From Melanopsichium pennsylvanicum (lineage: Eukaryota > Basidiomycota > Ustilaginomycetes > Ustilaginales): a stretch of 64,000 nt of DNA. Positions 50,856 through 61,503 of this stretch are shown piece after piece. Position 1 is the stretch's first letter; each line of letters opens with the position of its first letter. Position numbers and translations under genes: made by a program. The stretch is taken from positions 496,001 through 560,000 of the forward strand of contig OAPG01000005.1 of NCBI GenBank assembly GCA_900208305.1, written 5' to 3'. The notes beneath the pieces are model-generated. The model was not told where the DNA came from. It saw nothing but the letters and a program-made list of their open reading frames with translations, and made no database searches.

Positions 50856-53588
50856 CTAGACGTGCACGGGGCGATAGTAAACAGTGGTGACATACTTCCT
50901 CTTGTACCTCGTAGTCGTGCCCACCGCCAGCACGCCACCTTTGATACTACTCGCCGTAAGGTGATTGAGCACTACATGGTTGGGAGCTGGGAGAATACTG
51001 TTATCATCCACCGTACTGCCCGCAGTAGCAGTGCCATTGCTCGGATTTGCGGGGCTTGAATTCAGAATCACTTTTTCCAATTGCCGTGGCAAGGCCGGAG
51101 GTAGAGGCAGTGCATCATCACCATGAGAGTGCTTTTGAGGTGGTAGCTGTCCACTCTCCTCCGCATCCCTAAGCGCTTCTTCCGCCTCCTGCGCCTCTAT
51201 CAGCGCAGCGGGGATTTCACAAGTCCACGTCTCCTCTTGATTTTGAGCATCGTCATCGAACAAATCGTCCAATCGCATCGCCTCGGCCCTCCTTGCCTCC
51301 TCAACCAGATTCATCGTCGTCTTCTTGGATTCCAACTTTGAATTCCGTTCACCACGATTGCCATCCGTTCCAGCCCCGGGAAGGTCTTCTCCCGGGGCAC
51401 TCAATGGCCCCGGATGCGCCGGTCCTACATTAGGTATCTCGACGTAATTGACCAGGTTTCCATCCCCATCTGTCGCTGTGGGCAGATCGCGCGAAACACG
51501 CCAACGGTCGTCTACGATGAATTTGAGTCGGTGCGTGCCGGGCGGAAGATGGAGCACGCAGGTATGGTCTCTTTTAGATTTATGCAGGAGGATTTTGGAT
51601 CGCCACTCGTTGGCAAATGTTCCCGTGACAAACACTTCGCGCCCGCCGGCTCGCCAGGTCAGGACGATGGGCATGAGTGCGGCTTGATGCTGACCTGTTT
51701 GTGTATGTTGCAAGTGATGGTCATGCTGGTGAGCGGTGCCGGTTTTGGCGCTGGCTGGGGTGGAAGGCTGGCTGGCGTTGCCGGTGCTGCCTGTGGCAGA
51801 GGTTGCCTTGGTTGCTTCTGTCAAGCGACTGCGGTCCTGAGACGTGGATGGAGGAGATACCTCGGACAGGGGAGTGACGCCGGGAACGGATGCGCTCGGC
51901 GGAGCTGACGTCAGGCCAGGTGGAAGAAGAGGGGTGTTGTAGCCGCTCTCACCCCCTGTCTGCACATCCACATGGGAGCGCTTTGTCGAGATGGGTTGCG
52001 AGGGCGGCCCAGTCGAAGTAGATGGACCTGCTACGGGAGATAGGGAACGGAGTCCGCTTGCTCCACCCTTTCGTGTCGGGGTCAGAGCCCTTGGGCCGTA
52101 GCCAGAAGGCGTCGGCGTTGGTGTGCGCGAGGCGTTGAGTGGTGCGCCTTGTGCCTCCCCGGTCCTCTGCATGGTTCTCGACTCTCGCTCATTGTCGTCC
52201 GTCTGAGCAATCCTGTCGGTCTTTGACGCTTCTGCCGCTGATCCTGAATGCTGTTGCGATAGACTGCTTGGCAAATCGGTCACGTCAATGCCTGCCGCTC
52301 GAGCTGCTTCGACGCTATTACCGTCTGATGTAATGTCGTTTTTCACAGCCTGTGGACCGAAAAAGGTGCGTTCGTCCATGGGCGAGCTCGCCTTGCTTGC
52401 ATCACCCGGTGGGATGACGACGTCTTCTGTGTTCAACACTGCGGCCGCTGCACCTGCACCTGCGACGACGTGCGCTGGACGTGAATCGTCCAAGGGTACC
52501 ATTAGCGATGGTGAGGGCGACCGTTGCCGCTCGGAAGGGTTACGGAAACGATCCGAGTGCTGCGAGTAGATGCTGGCTGGTGGAGAGCTGGGTGAGACGT
52601 GAGAGCTGGGTATCGCGGTGGGAATCTTAAGGTAGGATGGGAGCGCCGTGAGTCGACGTTGGGAGCCCTCTACATCTTCGTTGCCATCCCCCAGGTTCAT
52701 GGGCTGTGACGAGAGGACAGGACTAGAACCACCTACTGGTGGAGATGCGGCTGGATTCGTGCCTACACTAGTACCCACACCGGGAAAGAGACTGGTACCT
52801 CCGACGCCAAAGAGAGGATGGCGATGAGGCGCTCGAGCGATAGTGCTGGGCACTTGCTGAGGTTCCGAGCCCCTGAAAGCGGATGCAGGTACAGATTCCG
52901 CCTCGATGCCTGTCGACGACACGCGTAGACCACTCGAGACGCCTACAGGAGCGTGATGACTCGGTAAGCCTGCAGCATATTGTGCTTGGGTAGCGACAGA
53001 GGGGCTTGGATGAGGCGAGACGTAATTAAGAGGATCGAAGCCGCCGGATGTTGCGGGCGTTAGAAGGCCTTCTGTGAGTCTGCGAGTGCGAGGATTAGCC
53101 CGAATTGCAGTCTCAATGCCAGAGCCACTTGCAGGGTTCGATATGTCGTAGCCTCCAAAAGGGTAGGCCTGATCCTGACTCTGAGGGGACAACGCGCTCG
53201 GAGAGTGGGTTGCTGTGGGCTCTCTTGCTTCCTTGACGGTTGCGGGTGTGTCGGCGGCGATCATGGCAGCGGTTGCTGAACCTCTCCTTTGGTGTGCAAG
53301 GAAGCCAGTCAAGCTTCCGCTGCGGGATCGATTGCGTCGTGGAGTCGAAGCGCCATCGTGGCTGCTTGCACGTCCAAAGAAAGAAGCGGTCCTACCAAGT
53401 CGCGCGGCCGAGGAGGGTCTTTCTGTCATTTGGCGTGGTATAGCTGCACTTGTTCCTTGTGCTGCAGGCTGTCCACGGCCTAATTGGTTGATTGGATAGC
53501 GTTTGATGGCGGGGTCGCCGCTGATTTCTGTGGAACCGGCAGCGGAAGCGTCGCCGGTTTTTGCGGGGATCGAATTTGCATTGCCCAT
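50856..53588 (-). CDS. GAL83: SNF1/AMPK complex beta subunit (Gal83/Sip2 type)
   Basis: 910 residues, much longer than yeast Gal83 or Sip2 (about 415). It starts MGNANS, a consensus N-myristoylation site with Gly2. A Ser/Pro/Thr-rich, low-complexity region of some 600 residues follows. A glycogen-binding CBM48-type domain then appears (about 640-725; VLTWRAGGREVFVTGTFANEW, LPPGTHRLKFIVDDRWRVS, NLVNYVEI). The C-terminus is the ASC domain that ties the kinase alpha subunit to gamma (WTCEIPAALI; LPRQLEKVILN; NHVVLNHLTASSIKGGVLAVGTTTRYKRKYVTTVYYRPV). The subunit sets location and substrate choice of the Snf1 kinase in glucose limitation. The long disordered N-terminal half is probably a site for regulatory phosphorylation. 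Intronless. Confidence 0.94.
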   Translation of the reverse strand: MGNANSIPAKTGDASAAGSTEISGDPAIKRYPINQLGRGQPAAQGTSAAIPRQMTERPSSAARLGRTASFFGRASSHDGASTPRRNRSRSGSLTGFLAHQRRGSATAAMIAADTPATVKEAREPTATHSPSALSPQSQDQAYPFGGYDISNPASGSGIETAIRANPRTRRLTEGLLTPATSGGFDPLNYVSPHPSPSVATQAQYAAGLPSHHAPVGVSSGLRVSSTGIEAESVPASAFRGSEPQQVPSTIARAPHRHPLFGVGGTSLFPGVGTSVGTNPAASPPVGGSSPVLSSQPMNLGDGNEDVEGSQRRLTALPSYLKIPTAIPSSHVSPSSPPASIYSQHSDRFRNPSERQRSPSPSLMVPLDDSRPAHVVAGAGAAAAVLNTEDVVIPPGDASKASSPMDERTFFGPQAVKNDITSDGNSVEAARAAGIDVTDLPSSLSQQHSGSAAEASKTDRIAQTDDNERESRTMQRTGEAQGAPLNASRTPTPTPSGYGPRALTPTRKGGASGLRSLSPVAGPSTSTGPPSQPISTKRSHVDVQTGGESGYNTPLLPPGLTSAPPSASVPGVTPLSEVSPPSTSQDRSRLTEATKATSATGSTGNASQPSTPASAKTGTAHQHDHHLQHTQTGQHQAALMPIVLTWRAGGREVFVTGTFANEWRSKILLHKSKRDHTCVLHLPPGTHRLKFIVDDRWRVSRDLPTATDGDGNLVNYVEIPNVGPAHPGPLSAPGEDLPGAGTDGNRGERNSKLESKKTTMNLVEEARRAEAMRLDDLFDDDAQNQEETWTCEIPAALIEAQEAEEALRDAEESGQLPPQKHSHGDDALPLPPALPRQLEKVILNSSPANPSNGTATAGSTVDDNSILPAPNHVVLNHLTASSIKGGVLAVGTTTRYKRKYVTTVYYRPVHV

Positions 53589-55202
53589 GCTTGGTTGTCG
53601 AGATGTGACTTTGCTTTGTAGCAGTCGTGATTCCGTTCAATGATGGTGGATGCAAAGGCTGACGGAGGGTAGACACTTGTGCTGAGGTCGAATATGATGG
53701 GACAGGATGGCAACAGGTGCTGAGTAATATGCTTAGGAATAGGGCGCGCAATAGGACGATGGTTGAGCGTGGAGGTGAGGGAACAGATGATGGAGGTAGA
53801 GTGACGATGGTCTAATAATCCTGAGACTTGCTTTGTCGAGTCGCTTTACTGGTTCATGCCGGCCAATTGTCGAGAAGGTTTATGTTGAAGGATGGAAGCT
53901 CGTGCGAACAACGTGCAAGGCACGAAAGCTGGAGGAGAATCAGCTTGATTCATCCAGAGCGGCCTCAGGTGATAGCTTTTCAGTCAGGGTCAAGCAAGCA
54001 AGCTTGTTCTTATGCGGCGCAAAGCCAGTGGACGTTGAAACGACAACGAAGCGATGGTAGGGTGCAGGCCGAAAAGTGTCGGTGTCCTATGGATGTGATA
54101 GCCGTAGAGCACAGCAGATGGCAATCGTCGCGCGATACTTTGTCTGTAGTGATTGATTTGAAGTATTGCAGTGTTGCTGGAGTGGAAACGCGTCCAAAGA
54201 CAGTAGTGAGAGGTCGGGATTGAGTATGATGGCCGAGACGACGAGAAACAGAGACGATGATACGAACGAGTTTGTGAGTGAGTTTATCTTTGTAGTGAGT
54301 CTTTGCGAGTGGATTTTTCCCCCCGCACGGGCAGAGAGGGAACTTTGGCTTTCAAAAGCCTCTTTTGGTTCCCATCGAGCTGCACAGTGCATGCATATCG
54401 CTAAAAGCTGCTCAGTTCCGTACAAAGTGGACACACACAAGTGGAATCGAGCGGATTCGACAGTAAATTTAATTTGCAGTACGGTGTCCAGGTTGCTCTA
54501 TGCTATCCAATTCTAAATTTCAAACAAAGACGGCGCAGCGACACGGACACTACTGCATTCAGGCCTTTGAGCGTCCTTTTTTTAAAACTTCGCAAGAAGA
54601 CGACGGTATAACACGTTTTGCACTTTTCCGCTTCCTGACAAGGACCTCTCTGGTTGAACTGACCTTTGCACTTCTTTCAGAATGAGAGACGAGCCCATAC
54701 CAAGATAGAATCATGCGATAGTTCGTATCAAAGGTATTAGATATAGGTTCGCAAAGACATCCAGCATATCAAGGTGATTGTGCAACGTACCAGATGGCCA
54801 CGATGATCCAAGGGATGTTGAGTAACTTAGTGACTGTTCCGCGTCGCGGTAACTGAGAGTTGAGTCAGAATATAGGCGGTGCTGAGTCATTTGACGCCAT
54901 TGACAGCTCATGGCCTCTCCAGCCTAGCTTCTTTTCAGTCCCTTTGCCGTCTTGACCCAGTCCGGTGATACAAGGCGTTCCAGGAATGGCCCGCTGACGG
55001 CTAATGTGCAAGGCAGGCGACCTCTTCCGGACCTGTGCACAGTACGGAGCATGTGCGAGAATTCGGAACACATGTGGATCAAGTTGTCGATAAAGATTCT
55101 CGATGGGAACAAAGACTACGTCCACCTTGCCACCATTTATAGTAAAGTACCGTACAATCTCTTCTTCTTCTTCGTCCTCTTATTCAAGTACTGCCCCTCA
55201 GA
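53589..55202. promoter_or_regulatory. Divergent intergenic region, AMPK beta / CsbD-like
   Basis: 1.6 kb containing the promoters of both divergent genes. Pyrimidine-rich DNA (CTTCTT runs) lies just upstream of the CsbD-like gene at 55155-55185. Short frames only. Confidence 0.45.
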
Positions 55203-55533
55203 ATGTCTTCCTCCGATACCCCAGCGGCAAAGAAGGCCGCCGGTCGGCTTCAACACGATCAGGCTAACCTCGAGGGTTCTCACGACCTCAAGAAAGCCGG
55301 TCAAACCACCTTCCAGCACGGCCAAGGCATCCAGGACGCTGCCAAAGCCACTGGTGCATCCGGGTAGGTCTCGATTCCACCTTTCACCTCACCTTCTATT
55401 CCTTCCGCCCATTCTTCCCACTGATATGACTTGACGCAATTTCACTTCGATTTGGTTGATTGACAGGTTTGGTGAGTTCGCTGGTGCAAAGGATCACGTC
55501 AAAGATCAGGTGTCTGACCGCAACGACGCCTAA
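55203..55533 (+). CDS. Small CsbD-like / hydrophilic stress-type protein
   Basis: Two exons, 55203-55363 and 55467-55533, with a 103-base intron (GTAGGT...TGACAG); 75 residues. The product is strongly hydrophilic, rich in Gly, Ala, Lys, Asp, Gln and His, without Trp or Cys. It begins MSSSDTPAAKKAAGRLQHDQANLEGSHD-like sequence and ends with a KDHVKDQVSDRNDA tail. Such small KD/GQ-rich proteins in fungi are usually placed in the CsbD family, and some are named mismatched base pair and cruciform DNA recognition proteins after U. maydis Hmp1. Whether this one binds DNA is unknown. The short T/C-rich leader just upstream suits a well-expressed gene. It is too short and split to show as one long frame, but both exons and splice sites agree. 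Confidence 0.7.
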
Positions 55534-55805
55534 TATCAATAATGTAGTCCAGTCAATCCGAATAGCAATCAGATCTCATGCCCTGCTCGATTGCATCTCG
55601 CCTCGTTTTTGATTGTAACGCCGAAATTTGATTGGCCATATGATGAGTGAGTGCGATGCTGTGCTGGGACGTAGTAGAGTACAAGTGGGGAGATGGTGCA
55701 CGAGCAGAGGAAATAATATGCGGACACAATTAAAAGTACAACGTAGGTATACAAGCGTGCGATGGGGGGTTGGAACTACGGACGAGGTGGTCAGGGGATT
55801 CGTAC
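55534..55805. other. Convergent 3' spacer, CsbD-like / TFB3
   Basis: 3' ends of convergent genes; no further feature seen. Confidence 0.5.
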
Positions 55806-57008
55806 TTAAGGATCTACCTCCATACTGGGGATAGCACCTCCGTCACCATTACCACTCAGTGGAGCTGCGCCGATGCCTTCGCAAGCAGCACGAATACCTC
55901 GAGTCCATACTTGTCGCTCCCAGTCAAATCCACCCGCCCGATACCTTGAAATCATCTCCTTGGTGACCCACGTCGGCTTGAGCCAGGGATCCTCGTATCC
56001 TGCTGCACCTTTGACACCTTCGAGTCCACCCAAAGCAGTTGGCGCCTTTCGCACGTCGAACAGCGCACTCGCATCGTCCAGATATGCCAGGGGTCCCTCA
56101 AAGTCGAGGATCGTGTCCAAGCTCCATGGTCTTCGATCAGTAGCACCCGCACCATTTTCACCGTTGGCTGAAGCCTGAGCCACCTCCTTCTCCCTCCTCC
56201 TCGCTTCGACCTCCTGGATTCGTTGCCTCATTTCGCGCTCTTGTCTTCGTTTGCGTTGCTTCTCCAGCACCTCTTCGGGGTCCGCACCCCTTTCGAGCTC
56301 TCGCATCATCTCTACTCGCTCCTTCTCGCGTTCCTCCCGTTCGACCACTTCCTCCTTGCGCAGTCTTTCGGATCGCGCTTTCTTTGCCTGCTTCTCCTCC
56401 TCGTCCAGTCGCGCTTGTCTGTCTGACTCTTGCTGTGAGATGTGTGCCGAGCTCGCGATGGCTGTTCGATGCGCCGCTTGGTATTGTTCGAGCTTAGCGT
56501 TAGTACGTGGCAGGTCTATTTCGTGGATGAGGTTAAACGTGATCTCTTCCACCTCTTCCAAGTAGTCATTGTACGCCTTCAAGTTGATAAAGTCGTCCTC
56601 GCGCCGATTGAACAGTTTGGCTACGGTCCTTCGGACAGCCACTTCCCTCTCGACTCCGAGATCTTGGAAAGTCTGTGCTGTGAATTGGTTTTTGGATACC
56701 TTCTTTCCGCATTCGGGGCATGGCGCCGGGCCGAGCGAGAAAATGCGGTCGATGCAGGATTCACACATCTTGTGGTAGCACGGGCTGACAAGCAAGCGGA
56801 GGCGAGGGTTGAGGTAGCGATCTGTTTTGCATTGCGGGCATTTGTCGTCAGAGGAGGAGAATTCTTCGATTCTGCGAGACTTGTCAAAGATGGCTCGAGG
56901 GCCTGATGCAGCTGGAGCGTTGGGTCGAGAGGGACCGCCAGGTCGATTGGGAGTGTTGGATCCGGATGGCCGGCCAGAGCCCGTGCCTGTTCGTCGCATA
57001 GCTGACAT
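55806..57008 (-). CDS. TFB3: TFIIH/CDK-activating kinase subunit Tfb3 (MAT1)
   Basis: 400 residues from the ATG at 57008; Met4 is an alternative. After a Gly/Pro/Ser-rich leader, a C3HC4 RING domain is seen at about 56-101 (CPQCKTDRYLNPRLRLLVSPCYHKMCESCIDRIF, then CPECGKKV). The linker FQDLGVEREVAVRRTVAKLFNRREDDFINLKAYNDYLEEVEEITFNLIHEID follows and is highly conserved in MAT1/Tfb3. A long Glu/Arg-rich coiled coil lies at about 170-285. The C-terminal part is variable. Tfb3 assembles Kin28/Cdk7 with cyclin H and links them to core TFIIH through Rad3 and Ssl2, in transcription initiation and nucleotide excision repair. RAD7, another repair gene, lies 25 kb away. Intronless. Confidence 0.95.
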   Translation of the reverse strand: MSAMRRTGTGSGRPSGSNTPNRPGGPSRPNAPAASGPRAIFDKSRRIEEFSSSDDKCPQCKTDRYLNPRLRLLVSPCYHKMCESCIDRIFSLGPAPCPECGKKVSKNQFTAQTFQDLGVEREVAVRRTVAKLFNRREDDFINLKAYNDYLEEVEEITFNLIHEIDLPRTNAKLEQYQAAHRTAIASSAHISQQESDRQARLDEEEKQAKKARSERLRKEEVVEREEREKERVEMMRELERGADPEEVLEKQRKRRQEREMRQRIQEVEARRREKEVAQASANGENGAGATDRRPWSLDTILDFEGPLAYLDDASALFDVRKAPTALGGLEGVKGAAGYEDPWLKPTWVTKEMISRYRAGGFDWERQVWTRGIRAACEGIGAAPLSGNGDGGAIPSMEVDP

Positions 57009-58809
57009 CGTGGCAAGATATTTCTCCAAGAAAGCCTAGCGCAATTTGCAGGATTCAGAAGATGTGGCGGATGTGCGATGTGGTCGAACCAGAGCAAGAA
57101 GAGGCCACTATATCGATTTGACCTGTGCATGTGTGTGAATGGTATGAACCCTGCTCAACGGCTGGCTGAGCTGGCGTGGAGGTTTGGTGCAATTCCAGTC
57201 AATCTGTCCAATTGGGCGCAGCACAAGCAGCCTCAACCAATTCGGTCACGTGCTTGTGCCACGGCTTGTTCTACATGAGTAATTTTTTGGTTTTCATCAT
57301 CTTTTCTTCTCAAGATCAAGACGTTTCCTACCTTTGGCTTTGACCAACATCATACTTTCTCCATCTGCCGTACTTTCGTCGCAGCATCGCTCAATCCTCC
57401 AGTTGTTCTCCAAGGGTGCTCAGCGTGGTAAGCTGCTTGTGCTCTGATGCTGTATGGATTCCTCGCCATCTTATCGTCCATCCCCTGTCCTGCCGTCTCA
57501 AGTAGCTTTCTCGAACACGGTCGCAATTTTACTGCCCGTTCTCCTCTCTCCCTAACCTGAGTCCCCCTTTTTGATTCTCACCTCTTTCTCCTCCTTCCTC
57601 TACTTCTTACAACCGCAATCTCGGTGGCGCATCCCCCAACTCTTCTCGAGCCTGGAGCCCGGCGAGTCTCGCTACAAAATCTGCGCATGCAGCTCAGCTC
57701 CACTTTGAGGCTCTTCGTGAGCTTCGGTCGGGCGAGGCTGCAAAACAGTTAAGAGGCTCTGCGGGGTGAGGATGTGGTCCACATACGAGGCTCTTTGCGG
57801 AAGATTATACCTTTGGGCCTTTAAAACCATTGTCAGGAGGCGCCCTCGTGCGCAGCCCATGATTTGAGGATGACCTACTGTCCCGACATTCATCCCTTTT
57901 TACCTATGCTTCTTTTTTCCTTCGTAATCTTACTTCTGCCAGCTCTTAAAGATGCTGCCATTATCATGGTGATTGCCACACACAGCATTGTATCGATTGC
58001 GACCTAAGTGAGTATGACGATACCAACAGCCCGTGGCAAGTAGATAGCATGATGTATTAATTTAATTATCCGTAGGCAACGGCCGACCCATCTAGAGCCT
58101 TGTCAACGAAATCTAGGAGCGGCGCGATGCACATGTCGAGCAGGCAGCAGGCTCTTGAAGCCAACGCTGGGCTGCATAGAGTAAAAGGCAATGCTGAACA
58201 ACACAATCACTGCAAGAATGGACCTCGGATGAACAATTCTGAGCAGCTGTGTCGAAGATTGGTGTGCTGACCACAGTCTTGCATCCTTCATTTTGTTCGC
58301 AGTATTTGTGTCTGAAAAAGCAGAACAGCAATGGGGTCTGCTTTTCACCCGACAATACCACGAAAAGAAATCAGAACTTCTATTAGATCTGTCGGTTGCT
58401 ACCTTGGTCAGTGTATAGTATGTGATGCTATGAAAGTGAGAACATTCATGAGTGTGAGAACAATCAGTCGCCAAAATTTCGGCTATCGGGTAGCGTTACG
58501 CGTAGTCGCACGGTTCCCTGCATTATGTCGAGCTCATTCGACGTGGAGGTACAGTGTCCCTTCGTGCTACTCGTTCCTTGATCACACCAACAGCTGCTGC
58601 ACCGGCGTCCACTCCCACAGCTACACGATATCAACAACAGCGAGGTCTGCTTCTCTTGTTGAACATCAATCCCACATCCTACGCAAGCGCAAAAGCGCTC
58701 AAAGATGGTCCAAACTCAGATCTAGACCAACAACCTCCATCTTGGAAGACGTATTCGAGCAAGATCAAATCATCAAGACGGCCCGCCTTCCAGCTCGAGA
58801 GTGATTGCT
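57009..58809. promoter_or_regulatory. Divergent intergenic region, TFB3 / RING-CH ligase
   Basis: 1.8 kb. Pyrimidine-rich DNA covers about 57290-57640. Between 58500 and 58800 a frame stays open (ALRATRSLITPT-like, Ser/Thr-rich) but has no ATG; it may be leader or an unrecognised upstream exon. No gene is called. Confidence 0.4.
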
Positions 58810-61503
58810 ATGGACGCTGAAGGCATCCATGTCCCTGAGGAGCGCCGAGAAGAGGAGGAGGTCGAGTTCATTCTGGGTGCACTGCCGTCCCTCTGGCACA
58901 ACACTCATAATGTTCTCAGAGACCTTGGGTATCAACGACAGCTCAACCATGATGAAGGCGTCGATCCGCAACAAGGTCTCAGACAGCGGCGCACTTCGGC
59001 TGATGGAAGCGACCAGGGCGATGCTAATCAACTGCCAACTTCGAAAAGCACTCTCGACAGCGGAGACGAGGCAGAGGAGAAAGTCTGCCGCATGTGCTTC
59101 TCCTCGGAAGACGAGCTTGGCGACGATGGCATGTCGCTAGGGCGCCTTATCGCACCCTGTCATTGCGATGGAAGTATGCGCTATGTTCACGACACCTGCC
59201 TCGATCAATGGCGACGCAAGTCGGCAGCCTCTGAAGCAGCCCGGGTCTGTGGACAATGCCACGCACGATACCGCTTCAAACGCAGCCCATACTCCAGTCT
59301 CGTGGCCTTTGTTCAAGCCAGCCAGATGCTGCGCATCCTCTTCTGCGTTCTGGTCATCTTCGTCGCATCCTTCGTCTCCGGTTTGATAGCCTTTGCCACA
59401 CTCCGCACAATAGCTCGCTTCGATGGCACGCCGCTTGGCTTGGTACGAAGCGCAGCACTTCGACCAGTGCAGGTTCAAAACAGACCATGGAACATCACCG
59501 TTCACAAAGATGAGCCCGTCGCCGACGTCTGGATGCCAGCAGACCTCTTGAATCAGCGTGGCCGCATCGGCTACGTACCTCACATCTTCCAAGATGCCTA
59601 CGAGAAAGCAGATCTGGAAGTGTTTTCCAGGATCAGGAAATACGAGCTTCACAACCCAGTCTACTGGAAGAAAGTCCGCAAGCCCTTGGCTAAGTTCCGA
59701 TCTAATTACACGGATCCCATGATCGTTCGAGCTAAACTCAGGTCGGGAGAAGATGTCACCAAGGAACTTGAGCGCTTATCGCAAGGTCTGCCCCTGTTCC
59801 CGCTGAATGCCTGGTACGCTGACGAAAGGCCTGACTCGAAACAGCAAAACTCGACAATCCATCCAGTGGGCCCTCTTATAAGTTTGCAGACTCCGTACAG
59901 CCTCACACCTTCACTTCGCGAACGATTGGTAAGCTCTCAACGAAAGCTCGGATTTCTTTTGCCGTTCCTGTCACCGAAGAACAGGGACGGAGACAGCGCA
60001 GAATCCGACGGCATGGTTGAGCTGTGGTACAGGCAGAACATGACCATCAAATTCACCTACGAAGAATCACCAGCAGACATGTTTCTCGACCCTTTGGAGC
60101 ACTTCTTGGTACAACATCTTCCCGAGTGGCTCGGCTTCTTGCGCTATGTGCCATATGGCTTTGTGCTTGCGATGATAGACCGCTTTCATTTCGTGGTTAG
60201 CGTCTTTCGGCCTTGGTGGTCCTCCATCACCAGGTCCGCGCTGCAGCTCGCTCTGTTGCTACTGGAATCGCATCGCGAGATGGTGTGGTGTGCGACGAAA
60301 GTGGCGGTCGCTGGCTTGATCGCATACATCGATGTAGAGTTCGAGCCGGTCAGATGGAACCCTCGGAATGCCGTCATCGTCGGACCAGCCCGCACGCGAA
60401 GCCGGAGGATATCCGCTGTGGTGAGGGAAGTGCTGGCCTTGGCGGCCGATAGCGTCTTCGGTCCGCTGTGGTTGAACTGGTGGGGCGGTTACTCTTTGTC
60501 GGTATACATGGCTCCACGACAGTTCATGACGACAGAAAGGGTCGAGATGACCCAGCTTGCCGCGGTTTTTGCACCTGCTGTGACCCTGCTTATCGATGTC
60601 GCCTTCAGTGGCCTTGCCACGTTTAGCAAGCGCGCGGCGCGCTTCCAAAGCTCCCACACTTCCAGATGGACAACAGCAGATTGGGTGCACAACGACTACT
60701 CGGCATCCGAAGGCTACCGTCGCATGATCGCTACCCTACTCGGTGATGAGGACGCCGGTAAAGCCTCGCTCTTTGATCTCTTTTTGGAAGCCGAGCAGGC
60801 AAGGTTGCTGCCTGGCCGGACAAGGCCACAAGCAATGGCGCTGTTGCCGAAGACCGATGTGTGGAAGACGGTGATGCTGCTCGGATGTCTAGTGACGACG
60901 ACGGTAGCGCTGCTGATTGCAACGTGGCTGGCTTGGGACACGACCATCTCGCATTTTGCAAGGCAAGCATGGAGGTCAGCAGTGAGCATCTACCAGCTCA
61001 TCATGCATTCGGCAGATAGCTTCAGGCACTTGTGGAGACAGACGAGGGACTCGTTGGTGTTCATCGTTCGGTTTACGCTGAGGAAGCTTAAAGCATATGG
61101 GGTGCAGTTTGTAAGGACTTTCAGAAACGTCATTCCTGCAAGTCGTCGCGATGGCAACACCATACATGGCGAAGCAAACGCTCCAGGGCATCATAATACA
61201 AGTGTTGGCCTAGAAAATTCGGCAGAAAGGCCACCTCCACCTCCGCAGGTCGAGCAGATGGCAGAAGCTTTGTTGAACGATCCGTTCTTGCAAGGCGCAT
61301 CACATATGGGCATCTTTGGTGCGATCCTGGGGCATGTCGCCTCCATCTACGGATGCGTACACGCTTTTGTCTTCACGATGAGATTTATCCTGGTCTATCT
61401 GCCATTCGAGCCGTTCATGATCGTGTATGCGATGCTGCAGAAATGGATCCAGGTGGATATCGCTAGCACCGAGGTGCTTGATCGAGAGGAAGAAGTTGCT
61501 TAG
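58810..61503 (+). CDS. Multi-spanning membrane RING-CH (MARCH-type) ubiquitin ligase
   Basis: 897 residues from the ATG at 58810 (the frame opens three codons earlier with GTG). A RING-CH (C4HC3) domain lies at residues 93-150: CRMCFSS, CHCDGSMRYVHDTCLDQW and CGQCHARYRF, with the Trp typical of this class. At least six hydrophobic segments follow: a strong one right after the RING (MLRILFCVLVIFVASFVSGLIAF), others near 450, 560, 600 and 700, and a final set with GIFGAILGHVASIYGCVHAFVFTM. RING-CH enzymes ubiquitinate membrane proteins; Doa10/Ssm4 has the same N-terminal RING but is longer with more membrane spans. The long lumenal or cytosolic stretch between spans 1 and 2 (about 190-430) is not recognised. 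It may be a distinct basidiomycete ligase. A 5' exon cannot be excluded. Confidence 0.82.
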   Translation: MDAEGIHVPEERREEEEVEFILGALPSLWHNTHNVLRDLGYQRQLNHDEGVDPQQGLRQRRTSADGSDQGDANQLPTSKSTLDSGDEAEEKVCRMCFSSEDELGDDGMSLGRLIAPCHCDGSMRYVHDTCLDQWRRKSAASEAARVCGQCHARYRFKRSPYSSLVAFVQASQMLRILFCVLVIFVASFVSGLIAFATLRTIARFDGTPLGLVRSAALRPVQVQNRPWNITVHKDEPVADVWMPADLLNQRGRIGYVPHIFQDAYEKADLEVFSRIRKYELHNPVYWKKVRKPLAKFRSNYTDPMIVRAKLRSGEDVTKELERLSQGLPLFPLNAWYADERPDSKQQNSTIHPVGPLISLQTPYSLTPSLRERLVSSQRKLGFLLPFLSPKNRDGDSAESDGMVELWYRQNMTIKFTYEESPADMFLDPLEHFLVQHLPEWLGFLRYVPYGFVLAMIDRFHFVVSVFRPWWSSITRSALQLALLLLESHREMVWCATKVAVAGLIAYIDVEFEPVRWNPRNAVIVGPARTRSRRISAVVREVLALAADSVFGPLWLNWWGGYSLSVYMAPRQFMTTERVEMTQLAAVFAPAVTLLIDVAFSGLATFSKRAARFQSSHTSRWTTADWVHNDYSASEGYRRMIATLLGDEDAGKASLFDLFLEAEQARLLPGRTRPQAMALLPKTDVWKTVMLLGCLVTTTVALLIATWLAWDTTISHFARQAWRSAVSIYQLIMHSADSFRHLWRQTRDSLVFIVRFTLRKLKAYGVQFVRTFRNVIPASRRDGNTIHGEANAPGHHNTSVGLENSAERPPPPPQVEQMAEALLNDPFLQGASHMGIFGAILGHVASIYGCVHAFVFTMRFILVYLPFEPFMIVYAMLQKWIQVDIASTEVLDREEEVA

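Noticed and set aside
58103..58474. Minus-strand frame with a hydrophobic segment (ILAVIVLFSIAFYSM)
   Set aside because: Cys/His/Ser-rich upstream part and no conserved feature; a 62-residue product from an internal Met is possible but unsupported.
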